Shown here piece after piece: positions 22,549 through 32,800 of a stretch of 58,505 nt of DNA; position 1 is the first letter of the stretch; every line of letters starts with the position of its first letter. Source of the stretch: Byssothecium circinans (Eukaryota > Ascomycota > Dothideomycetes > Pleosporales > Massarinaceae); assembly GCA_010015675.1 (NCBI GenBank), contig ML977064.1, forward strand, positions 1-58,505, written 5' to 3'. A program made the translations under genes and the position numbers. The notes under the pieces were generated by a model. That model worked only from the letters and a program-made list of their open reading frames with translations, was not told the DNA's origin and searched no databases.

Positions 22549-23077
22549 AAAGTCTCTCGGAACCACAAGCGCCATGTCGAACGCTCAGCAACACTAAACC
22601 CATCAACTCCACCACATTCTCTTTCCACCTCATCGTTTTTCCATTCGTTGGATTGGGGAGGAGCTCCTTCAAAACCCCTCGCCCGGGCTAAAGATTGCAG
22701 TGCAAAGCCATATCAACCTATCAGCTATGATTGGATTCAATGTGGTTGGCCGGGAGCGGCTCCTTCAGTGCTCCTGCTTGCTCCTTGCTCCTTTACGTGA
22801 GCGCTCTAAGAACAAGAGGCGGGGTCAGTTTCGACTGTGTAAATCATTGCGCGAAATGCTCTATCCTTATTGTAAAAGTCTTTGCTGTTGGAGAGTATGT
22901 GGTGCGATGCGAGACTATGGATGCACGACTATACATGTGCGCGTAGAGTAATATAGGGAACATTCGTCTAGACGAAAAGATAAGTGTTTCTCTACCAAGC
23001 CCGCTGATAGTTTCAGCGAAGACTCTTGAATAAAGATCGCTTTGGTACGGAGTATTCCTGCTTCAAAGAAAGGTATA

Positions 23078-23147
23078 AGCTAGCCGTAATAGCTTTCGGC
23101 CACCTAGACCTTTCGGCCACAACACCAAATCGGCCACCCCTCAGAAA
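23078..23147 (+). repeat. Left terminal inverted repeat of H with 17-bp units
   Basis: CGGCCAC starts at 23097, 23114 and 23131, exactly 17 bp apart, after the outer AGCTAGCCGTAATAGC. The partner is at 24795-24863 in inverse orientation, where the three cores have become CAGCTAC, TAGCTAC and CAGCTAC (read from that end). Confidence 0.9.
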
Positions 23148-23569
23148 TCAACGTAATAATTCAGCCAGCCTAGTTACAATTGCCACTCAATACACATAGA
23201 TTGCAGAGTTTTTGCTGCCACTTCTGCTGCCAGTTTTTCTGCCTCTTTTTCTCTGTCAGGACTTTTGTTTTATTGCTCCATAAGGGCAGAAGCCTGCTTG
23301 GCTATCATGATTTGATCTATGCTAGCAAAGCGTTGATTTGGGTCTATACGAACCCTTTTCTATAGTTATTAAGGCTTAAGGGCCTTAAGTTAGCTCTAGA
23401 GTCTTTTATTCTCTACTTTTAGCATTACTAAGTGTGTATTTACTACTATAATTACCTTGCTAGCTTTCTTAAACAGTTAGTGAACCTTATGGCTTAATTT
23501 CTTAGTACTGTGGAGCTACCTTTAAGCTATAAATAGATCCTAAGGGCCGTAAGGGGTAGAGAGATAGCT

Positions 23570-24480
23570 CTTAGTAAGATAAGCTTAATCCTAGCAAAGG
23601 GGCGTAATAGGCTTTTAAGCAACTTAAGATAAGTTAACTACGCGCTTAATATTTAATAGGTAGATGCCTGTAGTAGCCTACCTACTATAAATTACTCTCT
23701 TAGTAATTGCAGCCTCTCTAGTAGCGTTATAGGTAGTAATAAATTATTCCTTTTTAACTAGGGTAGTATCATCTAGGTAGGATAACTCCTAGATCTGCTA
23801 GTAATAGAATTATTTTACTAATAAAAAAACTAAGAGATCTAGGGGCTATAGAACGTATAAGGAGTGTATAGGGAGAAATAGAAGCTTAACCTTATTCTAC
23901 TTATAGATCTATAGGAAATCTAGGTCTATATAGCTGCTATAACTATCTAAGATTAGCATCCGCTAGTAATCCTCTAAGGATGTAGTTTTTAGTAGAAATA
24001 CGTGTTATAGCTACTTAGCGCTAATCACATTAGATGTCTAGCCATTCTCTAAAGTTACGTATAGCTAGTTAGGTATAGTTAATGGAAACTAGGTGCTCTA
24101 TAGGTTTTTACCTTTAAAAATAATCCCTAGCTGCAGCTTTCTCCCTGTTATAGAAACGCACTTAATTATTAAAGCCTACTTATAATTCTCTAGAGACTAA
24201 TAGTAAGCCTTTATCTTCTAACTACTAGTAAGTACTCTAGTATTTATATATACACCTAGGGCCTTACTAGTCTTATCTATATTCTACGTATCCTTATTAC
24301 GTATATTTAGCTTAACGCGGACCTGCTTATAGAGCTTAAGAAACTCGCGTATTACCTTCTAAGTTGCTCCCTTAGCTCTTACAGCCTCAATTTTCCTACC
24401 TATAATAGAGGTAACGCGTGGGTTGCGTTTAATAAAGAAAGATATCTATAGTTTACTTACTAGCTTATTATTACTATTTA
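23570..24480 (-). pseudogene. Decayed Fot1/pogo-type transposase of element H
   Basis: In the minus direction a DDE_1-type transposase can be followed through many stops. Near 23925-23965 it reads RMLILDSYSSY, matching the family's second catalytic Asp in (L)LILDGHxSH. Next comes a frame resembling LLFLPxHSxxVLQPLDL near 23850-23905. Upstream are residues resembling the GWTSN block (about 24040). Stops are mostly TAG/TAA where Trp or Gln would be expected, as RIP produces. It cannot encode an active protein. Its sequence differs clearly from the transposases of A, B and C, so it is a separate lineage. Confidence 0.8.
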
Positions 24481-24794
24481 ATCGCAGGATTTAATTCGCC
24501 ATTTCTCGTGCGCGAGCGTGGGAGGGAGGGCAGGCACGTGTGTCCTCTTCAAGAATCTAATTTGCAAGAAATTCCTCTTATAAGGGGGTTAATCGCTATA
24601 GGTGTTAAAGGCTATAGCGCATATTAATACTGCCCTATAATTAGTGCTATAACGTAGTTTAAGGGATTACGTAGGCCTTTATAGCTGCTCTCTAGCTTTT
24701 ATAAATGCTAGCATTAAGATTATTAATAGCTGATTGAATTATGATTTCACGGTTATCCATTTTAATGCGTTGCGTAGAGAGAAAATGCGTGATT

Positions 24795-24863
24795 TTCTAA
24801 AGGGTAGCTGATTTAGTGTTGTAGCTAAAAGGTCTAGGTAGCTGAAAGCTATTACGGCTAGCT
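24795..24863 (-). repeat. Right terminal inverted repeat of H (RIP-mutated)
   Basis: Its reverse complement matches the left repeat base for base apart from C-to-T and G-to-A changes, mostly in the CGGCCAC cores. The outer 20 bp are perfect. Confidence 0.9.
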
Positions 24864-24865
24864 TA

Positions 24866-26194
24866 GTAATACTAAAAAGTAGAGACTACGTAAGGCTAAA
24901 CTAGTAGCTTTTTAAAAGTATAGTAGTGCGCACAGACTATTAGTACTTATACTATATTCTTTAGCCTTAAGCAGCCTTCATATCATTAGCACGCGAAAGT
25001 GGCGAGCCTTATATTTAGCTTTAACACCCTACACTTATTAGGATTAGGCTTAGGGTAGTTAACGTAGCTTCTTTAACGCTAGAGATTGTAGTAAAACTAT
25101 ATGGCTAGTTCAGCTTGCTCTTACTACTATAGTAATTAGACTGCTATCAATTTATTCTTTTCTTTCTTTGGATGCGAGGTAGAAGCGCATATTTTTCATG
25201 TAGGCAGACTTTATCCACTAGCATGCAGGTAAGCTGCGCTATAAGTAGTAAGCCCTTATCTTTAACTCGCCTAGGCTAAAGATTATAGTAAAATCTAAAT
25301 TAGGGTAGTAAACGTTGCGTAACCACGTTACGCTACTTTTATGACTACTCCTTAACGCTAGATTAAAAAACAGCTATAGTACCTTAAGGTCCCGTATTAG
25401 TAATTAGTCCGCTACATCTTCTCTCCTTAACTTATTTAGATGTGAGGTAGAAATATGTTTTTTACACAGTTCTATATGCGCTTCTATTCTTAGGCCTATC
25501 TCACTTGGACTCCTAAGGTCCTCATCTAGGCTAAAGATTATAGTGTAATATGGTAGCACCTTACGCTATAGGGGATAATTATTCTAACTCCTCCCCTAGG
25601 CTAAAGATTGTAGTAAAATTTGCTTCTATTAAGACTTTGCCTAGAACATGTAGCAGCACATCCCTACTAGGTACATGAGCACGCGCGTGATTCATGAGCT
25701 AGTCTTACCTAGACTCCTTACCTAGGCTAAAGATTATAGTGTAAATCTACCTTAGTACTATATATAGCGTCTTACTAGCTCTGACGGGATAAACAGGGAT
25801 CCCGTCACAGAGCTAACTTAGTAAGGTAGCCAGCACCTCTAATTAGTGCAAGTCTTCAAAAGTAGAGACAAAATTCAAAACGATCTTTAATTTTAAAGCC
25901 TACTTTTAAGCTGAAAGGTAACGTTCCTAGCGCGCGTAATCGCGACGTGGCCGTGCGCCAGCGGCTTAGGGGTCCTTACCCTTACTACTTAGGCTAAGCA
26001 CTAAAGTCCTCTATAGTCTTTAAAAAAAATATAGTTATTAAGTAAGCTATAAAGGGAAAGTCTAATTTTTTAAAGTATAACTTTTATATAAGTTTTACTA
26101 GCTATACTAGCGTAAGAGAGGTAGCTAATAGTAAAAAAAGGATACCTTAGTATATCTAAGTAATATAGTATAAAAGGTTAGAGTTTCTATAATA
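24866..26194. other. AT-rich decayed DNA with motif copies, no gene
   Basis: TA-rich sequence with no frame I can assign. It is probably the continuation of the 21.4-23.1 kb region, since it carries five decayed copies of the dispersed motif between 25078 and 25746. A less mutated GC-rich patch lies near 25925-25975 (CG-rich, GTGGCCGTGCGCCAGCGG). Confidence 0.6.
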
Positions 26195-26196
26195 TA

Positions 26197-28054
26197 AAGC
26201 ATTACTAAACCACCTACACTACTAAACTACCTATGATTCCTTAGTAATACTAACTTACTTAACTTTATTACTATTATCATCTATATTACTACTTAACATG
26301 ATAAACTAAGTACTAGCCTCTAACTTAAAAGAACCCTCTTTATCTACTTAACACGTTCTTATGTTATGCCTAGCCTTACCATAGTTACTATAGTAGTAAA
26401 TACCTAGTTATTACACTTTATATTTACCCTCTACCCTCGCCCTCTTATAGTTCTAAATAGTTCCTAATAGTTTAGAACTATTCTAGTCTACTATAGGACT
26501 ATACTATATAGTGCTGCCCTTCTAAAGATACTTACACTTACGTGTTTTTTACTTAGTTACTACTATAAGTTACTATTTAAGCTCTTTAATGCGCGCCTTT
26601 ATTAGCGCGCTACTATGCACTATTAACTTAGCGCCTTTAATAAGCTATGAAAGCCTACCCTAAGCCGTCCATAGTGACTAAGTAATAGAATTACGTACTA
26701 GCTTTAACTATAAGCTAAATTTACGTGTATTACTTAGTATTCTTAATTACCATGGCGTCTCTAGTAGTGGGGGTCCTAGCAGGGTGTATATACATATATT
26801 AAGGTAATTAAGTACTACCTGCGCGTTTAGAGGGACTAGCCCTATTACCTTAAAGGCCTTTTAATAGTTCTAAACCATAAATACGCTTAAAAACGCGTCT
26901 TTAAAGGCTGGTAGGAACGCTTCCTTATTAACGTAAAAGACGTATTAGCGCGCTAAGTTCTAAATAATCTTAGAGTACTTACGCTTAAGCGGCGAGAATA
27001 ACACTACATTAAGTAGCTAAAGGATATGTGATAAGTGCGTAGGTATATAAAGCGTAATAATCTTATTATCCTTATAATAATTCTTAAAATCCTAATTTAG
27101 GTAGCTTTCATGGCCATCTAAAATTAGTAACTAATAGACGCTAATAGTTTTTACCTTTATATGCTTGTTAAAGTGCTTTAACTACGCGAGACTAAGCTTA
27201 TTAGTTATCTATTTATTCTCTAAGACTAAGAGCTTTTAATTACGTAGTATATTAGCTTCCTAGTACTATAAAGAGATATAGACGCGTCCTTTATATATAA
27301 TAAATAGTGGGGTAAATGTACTATTTAAACATATACTCTAGATATCTATTACCTACTCTTTATCGCCTGGCTAAACTATTATAGGCCTTTCTTACTTCTC
27401 TAAGCTAGTAACTACTTTTATAGAGCTAATAACACCTATCTAAAAGCTAGTCTTATTAAAGTTATATATATTATTATTATATACGCCGTACTTTACTTTA
27501 GTATCCTATATAAGCTTAAACTACGTGCTAACTACCTTAGGATCTTCCTATAGTGCCCTCTAATAGTCCTTTAAACAGTTCTAAACTATTTATAACTATT
27601 CTAAATAGTTTATGAACTATTCTACCTAGTTAATGCCTACTTTCTTACTACCCTACTTGCGTAGTAGTTTATTCGCTATATCTAACACTTCATCTAATGT
27701 AGGCGCGAATCCTTGCAAATTAAGGTTAAGGATATATAGGATAAGTGTTTCCTACTTAGTTAAGGACAGTTTTAAACAGTTTAGTACCGTTTCTAGTTGA
27801 AACGGTATTCCTTTAGCGTATGTAGTAAGGACGCGAGGCTTAGCGTTAAAGGCCTTAGCAGCGCTTTGATAGCTTTAGAATTAGCCTCTATTATATGCGC
27901 TAAGGGTAAGCTATAGTCTGCCTTCATGTTAGAGTCGTTCAGACCTTTATTGTTAAGGCATTTTCGTGTTAAAGATAGAGTTAGTATTGCTAAGGAATCA
28001 TAGGCGGTTTAGTAGTGTAGGCGGTTTAGTAGTATAAGCGGTTTAGTAGTACTT
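26197..28054 (-). mobile_element. Pogo-type DNA transposon A
   Basis: A 1858-bp element between TA dinucleotides (26195-26196, 28055-28056). The terminal repeats contain 17-bp units ACTACTAAACCGCCTAC: two at the left end and three at the right, followed inward by GATTCCTTAG(C/T)AATACTAAC. The transposase frame lies on the minus strand. Heavily RIP-decayed throughout. Confidence 0.9.
26270..27990 (-). pseudogene. Decayed pogo-type DDE transposase of A
   Basis: Reading minus, LILDGHESYLN followed by DFKNYY (about 27080-27130) is the catalytic DDE_1 block. About 35 residues later comes LLNVVLFSPLKRKYSKII, the family's QPLDV.xFSPLK block. The same order of blocks is found in B and C, so the three are close relatives. 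Stops interrupt the frame many times, mostly TAG and TAA. The C-terminal part in the sister copies ends with a CCHC-like knuckle. Confidence 0.82.
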
Positions 28055-28056
28055 TA

Positions 28057-28398
28057 CGTTAACTTTTTACTATAAGTAATATTAATAAAAAATCCTTAGT
28101 AGCTATAAAGCCTTAGTAGATATTAAAGGTAATAAAATAACTCTTACTAAGATATACCCTTAGCTCTAAGAGATAATAATTAAAAGCTAAAGTACCTAAA
28201 AAAGTAAATATTAAAAATATAAAATTATAAACTTTTTAATATTAATATATAAAATAGATAGAAAATCTAATTTTTTAATAGTTAAATAAGTTATACTACG
28301 CTACTATAACTATATAGCCTAAATATTTAATATTTTTATAGTTATATAGTAAAATTTTACTATAAAATTAGTATACTTATATAAGTCTACTTTTATAG
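28057..28398. other. AT-rich gap between elements A and B
   Basis: No gene seen. Very TA-rich. Two copies of CCTTAGTAG 17 bp apart (28095 and 28112) hint at a decayed iteron array but are too weak to call. Confidence 0.5.
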
Positions 28399-28588
28399 TA
28401 ATATATTCTACTACTAAGCGTACTATACTACTAAGCGCGCTAGTTTTCCTTAGCTATACTAACACTACGCTTATTATGAAATACCTTAACTAACAAACTT
28501 ATTACTTATTTAATAAGAAGGTAGGATTAAGCTTACCCTTTAAGCTTACTATTTAGGCTAATTTTAAAGCCTCTAATACGCTGCTGAA

Positions 28589-29049
28589 TATTACTAAGGG
28601 GTATACTTGCTAAATCCTAGTCCATGTTAGGGGAGGCCGATTAGTGTAAGGTATATACGTTAGGTAGTAGGCTTTAGTAGTTTAAAAGGTAAATATACTA
28701 AAGCAACTAATTCTATAATAAACTATAGAATAACTAAGTATTAATCTAGGTAAGAGATAAACTATAGAGAGTTAACTATAAAAAACTAGAATTAGAAAGA
28801 TAAAGGAAACTTGTCTAGTCTTTATACTACTCGTTCTATTCCTTTAATAAGTCCTTAATCCTGCCTAGAGCTTCTGCTCCTTTAGTTCCTAGGATCTCTT
28901 CCTAATCCTAGGATCTATAGGATCTTTAAGCCTTAGCAGGATTATAATTATATAACTAATGCTCTAACCCTGCCTAGCGCCCTACTACCTAATACTCTTC
29001 CTAAGCGTATCATTCCTACGTAGCTGCGCTTATCTATTGTCTTGTAATA
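28589..29049 (-). repeat. 3' LTR of Gypsy-1
   Basis: 461 bp, closely matching 35726-36187. It is the 3' LTR because gag-pol reads on the minus strand and the polypurine tract abuts it on the inner side. Confidence 0.9.
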
Positions 29050-29051
29050 TT

Positions 29052-29066
29052 ATCCCCCTCTTTAAG
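29052..29066 (-). promoter_or_regulatory. Polypurine tract of Gypsy-1
   Basis: The minus strand reads TTAAAGAGGGGGATAA directly before the LTR, the usual second-strand priming site. This fixes the element's orientation. Confidence 0.8.
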
Positions 29067-29159
29067 GTTATCATCCTAATATCCTAGGAGGTATATCTAC
29101 TATGCCGCTTCTTCTTATAGCTAGTATATAAGTCGTACGTGTCCCTAGTTGCTCATGGT

Positions 29160-29860
29160 ATTATAGCCTCCTTTATGGTTTTACTAACCTTTCTCTAACT
29201 ATGCCTAAAGTTCTATCTAAGTTATTAACTACGCGTCGCTACTATTATGCTAACTAAATCCGTTCTTAAGGGTTGGAGATAACACCTAGTTACAAACATT
29301 ATTAAAAGCGCAAGCTTTATTATTTTATAAATGTAGCTATAGGTTAGTGCGCTGCTTACATTTAAGTTTATATTAAGTGCAGTCTATTTATTCTTAAAGA
29401 GGAGTAGGAGAAAGTATAGATAAAGAAGAAGAAAAAGTAAATTACACTTCTTTATTCTAAGGTAGAGGCTGCGTGGCTTTAGGCTAAGTCTACTTAACTT
29501 CGCGTAGAGCTAGCTAAGTTAGAAGCCTATAAGTGCTTTTTTATAAACTAGGATTATTACGTCTTAACTATAATAGATGCTGCTTAAGAGGTAGAGACTT
29601 TAAAGAGTATAGAGACTATCACTTTAGCTAAACTGCCACTATCTAAACTATTGTTAACTAACCTAGGCTAGTTACAGGCTAATCCTTCTTTAACCTCTTT
29701 TAATCCTTCTTTATCCTTTAACTTTTCTACTTTCCTAGCGAGTACGGAATTATTACCTCTAGATACTGCTAGTAGTAGTCCTTTACTAATTATTTATAGT
29801 CTATAAGATTTTATATTAGTTCTTAGGTATTCTAGCTATCTAGCTAGTCTTTCTACTTAA
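29160..29860 (+). pseudogene. Decayed counter-oriented ORF in Gypsy-1
   Basis: On the plus strand, opposite to gag-pol, a frame starts MPKVLSKLL (about 29200). It becomes Lys/Glu-rich, then Ser/Leu-rich (NPSLSFNFSTFLAS). It aligns with the better preserved copy in Gypsy-2 (38168-38880) and overlaps the chromodomain end of pol antisense. Many stops. Function unknown; see the Gypsy-2 copy. Confidence 0.55.
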
Positions 29861-32800
29861 CTAAGTACTTCTACTAACGTTTAAATTTCTATAGGTCCTT
29901 AATTTCCTTAACCTTGTAATTTTTATCTTTAAGCTTAATTCATGTCTTGACTTCAGCGTTTAGTAGTGCTAGTTTAAAGAGTAACTTATAAAAAATAGGG
30001 TATATACGTATACCTTAGGGGAGCTCTAGTTTAAACGTAACTAGTCCCTTAACCTCTAGGATTTAGAATAATCCTATTTAGAGGTTATCTAATTTATCAT
30101 ATAGCTATTTAGTTTTTAAATTTTTTTGTAATAGGAAAACTTTATCCCCCTCTTTAAGGGTTAGTCCCTTAAGCCTTTTTTTATTTACTAATTTAGCTAT
30201 TATAAGGTTCCGTTAAGCAATCCGTTAGCTTAATTCATTATGTAATTCACAAAGGAGTTGTGCCTTATTATTAGCTCTAGCTAAAAGACTCTTAATGTCT
30301 TTAGGATCCTAATAAGCAGTTAGCTCATATCCCTAGTTCACGTAATATAGTAAGTATCCTGTTGTCGTAGATCTTATACTATTATAGGCTAATTATACTG
30401 TTAGCAGGAGTTTAACTTAGTTATCCTATAGCTTATTAGCGTATATCCTTAGATACTATTCTAGTGTCTAGTTCGTCCGTTCTATCTAACTATCTATCTA
30501 TAGATAGAAGCTAGTTAAAAGCTTCTTATTAACTCTAAGTTTTATAAGGAATGTGCTTTAATACCTAGAAGTAAATAGTGTCCTATAGTTAGTAGTAAAC
30601 TATTCTAGCATACTATACTAGCTAATAAGTGCCTTAGTTACCTCGTAAGCTATTTCTTTAGCTATAACTATTTCTTCTATTAGTATAAATATTAATGCTT
30701 TAGTTAATTAGTTAATAATTACTAATATTAAGTTGCATAGCTATATAGATCTAGGTTCTAACGATTTTGGGAGCTTTATAACGAAGTCTATTGTAACGCT
30801 AATCTATAGGCATGCGGGTGGTTTAAGTGATTAGAGTAATCTATAGGGCTTATATCTCTTAGGCTTATTCTTAGAATATACTAAATAGTTGCCTATCATG
30901 TTCTAAACTGCTTTTTGTATATTAGGGATTAAGTATTTGTTTAAAATCTATTAAACTGTTTTGTTAATCCCTAGGTGTCTATATTCCTTAGACTCGTATA
31001 ATTTCCGTATTAGGGTTAGTATATAAGCTTCGCATAGTATAATCTATTATTCCTTATTATAGGGTAGTCTTGCCCTAAGGTAGTTAACTAAGTCATATTC
31101 TACCCTCTATTCTAGGGTTAAGCGACTGTAGTCCGCGAAGTTGTATACTTTTAGTCCTTTATAATTAATCCTAGCTATCTTAACTAATTAGGGTTAATTG
31201 CGCCGTAAACTGTTTCCTAGTTCTTAGGTAGGCTCCCTAAGCCTTTTATCCTATTTTTATATAGTTTTAGCTATCCTAGCTAGCTGTTCAACTAAAGTTC
31301 CCTAAACTAGTTGTAGTTAGTTGTAAACTAATCATCTATCTATTTCCTTTTATAGGATAGTATTGTGCGTAATAGGTTAGTTTATTTCCTAAAGGTTAGA
31401 TCTCTAGCTAAGAGCATCCGCCGCTCTATTTAGCAATCCTAGGCGATAGTGTACTTTAAAATTGTAATCCGCTATTATCTTAGCCTATCTAACCTATTGT
31501 TAGTTAAGCTTCTTAGTTGTTATAAAGCTTATTAGGTTCTAGTAATCTGAATATACCTCTACCTAGTATTTAGCGCCGACTAATTAGGCTTGCTATTATT
31601 TAAAGGAATCTACTATTGCTAGTAGTTCCTTGTTATAAACGTTGTAGTTAAGTTCTACTCCTAAGAACTTCTAAGAGTAGTAAAATACTAGTCTCTACTT
31701 CTTATTATTACCTTATTACAAGAGTATTGCTCCTAAGGCGTAATCTAATACATCTATTTCTACACGTAGTAGCTATTCTGAGTCATGCATTTATAATATA
31801 GGGACTAATAAGAATAATCCCTTAAGCTTTTTAAAAGCCTTCTATTATTCCTATCCCTAATAGAATCCCTTTTCCTTCTTAGTAATCTCTATAAGAGGCG
31901 CTGTAGTCTTTAAGTATCCTAAAATAAACTTCTAGTAGAAGTTAGCAAATCCTAGGAAGGATTATACGTCCTTAACTATCTTAGGTTTTAGCTACTCCCT
32001 TATAGTCTTAACTGTCTTTAGGTCTATAGTAATGCTGTTTTGTAAAACTACAAATCCTAAGTAATCCGTCTCTATAACGTAGAATTCGTATTTCTTTAGC
32101 TATAGGGGTAATTAATACCTCCTAAGCTTCCTAAGCACTTTCTTAACATATTTAATGTAATCCTTAAGCGTTCCTAAGATATATACTAGTATATTATCTA
32201 GGTACGTAGTTATAAAAACGTCTAAGTATTTATAAAGTGCTCTATTAATAAGCGCCTAAAACGTTATAGGCGCATTTGTTAATCTAAAAGGCATAACTAT
32301 ATACTTGTATAATCTATAATAAGTTTTAAAGGCAGTTAGCTATTTAAAGCCCTTAGCTATCTATATTTAATAGAATCTATCTTATATATTAAATTTCGTA
32401 ATCTACTTAACTCCTTAGAGGCGGTCTATAAGTTCCTAGATTAGAGGAAGAGGGTAGCAGTTCTTCTTTATAATATAGTTAAGCTATCTATAGTCTATAT
32501 AAAGTTACAGCTTTCTATTCTTCTTTAGAATAAAGAGAATTAGTAAAGCTATTAAGCTTATACTCTCTTATATATACCCTTGCTTTATATTCTTCTTAAT
32601 ATAAGTCCGTAGTTCCTTCTACTAGTCTTATATTAGTAGGTATATTAGTCCTAGGTATAGCTTCGCGCCTTCTTTTAGGTGAATCTTGTAATCCTAATCC
32701 TAGTAATCTAGTAATACGATCTCATCTTATTCCTTAAATAGATCTTGAAACTCCTTATATTCTAGTAGTATTATAGGTTAGGGTTCATCCTTTATAGGCG

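Larger units (their letters stand above)
23078..24863 (-). mobile_element. Pogo/Fot1-type DNA transposon H
   Basis: A 1786-bp element flanked by TA (23076-23077 and 24864-24865). Both ends read AGCTAGCCGTAATAGCTTTC inward, followed by three 17-bp units ending in CGGCCAC at the left end. The right end has the same array with C-to-T/G-to-A changes. Size, TA target and the transposase remnant on the minus strand fit the Fot1 branch of Tc1/mariner/pogo. The left 270 bp are not RIP-decayed; the rest is. Confidence 0.88.
21412..25746. repeat. Dispersed ~20-bp motif, about 12 copies
   Basis: A motif close to GCTAAAGATTGCAGTGAAAA recurs on the plus strand at 21412, 21528, 21842, 22062 (weak), 22171, 22530, 22686, 25078, 25274, 25530, 25600 and 25724. 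The copies up to 22.7 kb keep GCAGTG. Those after 25 kb read GTAGTA or ATAGTG, as expected from C-to-T/G-to-A decay. Spacing is irregular (70-360 bp within each group), so this is not a simple tandem array. Element H separates the two groups. No family I know explains it. Confidence 0.8.

Noticed and set aside
22543..22800. Coding frame containing the motif as AKDCS residues
   Set aside because: Other motif copies fall in different frames next to stops, so the motif is not conserved as protein.
21412..25746. CRISPR-like reading of the dispersed motif
   Set aside because: Spacing is irregular (70-360 bp), copies diverge, and the genome is eukaryotic.
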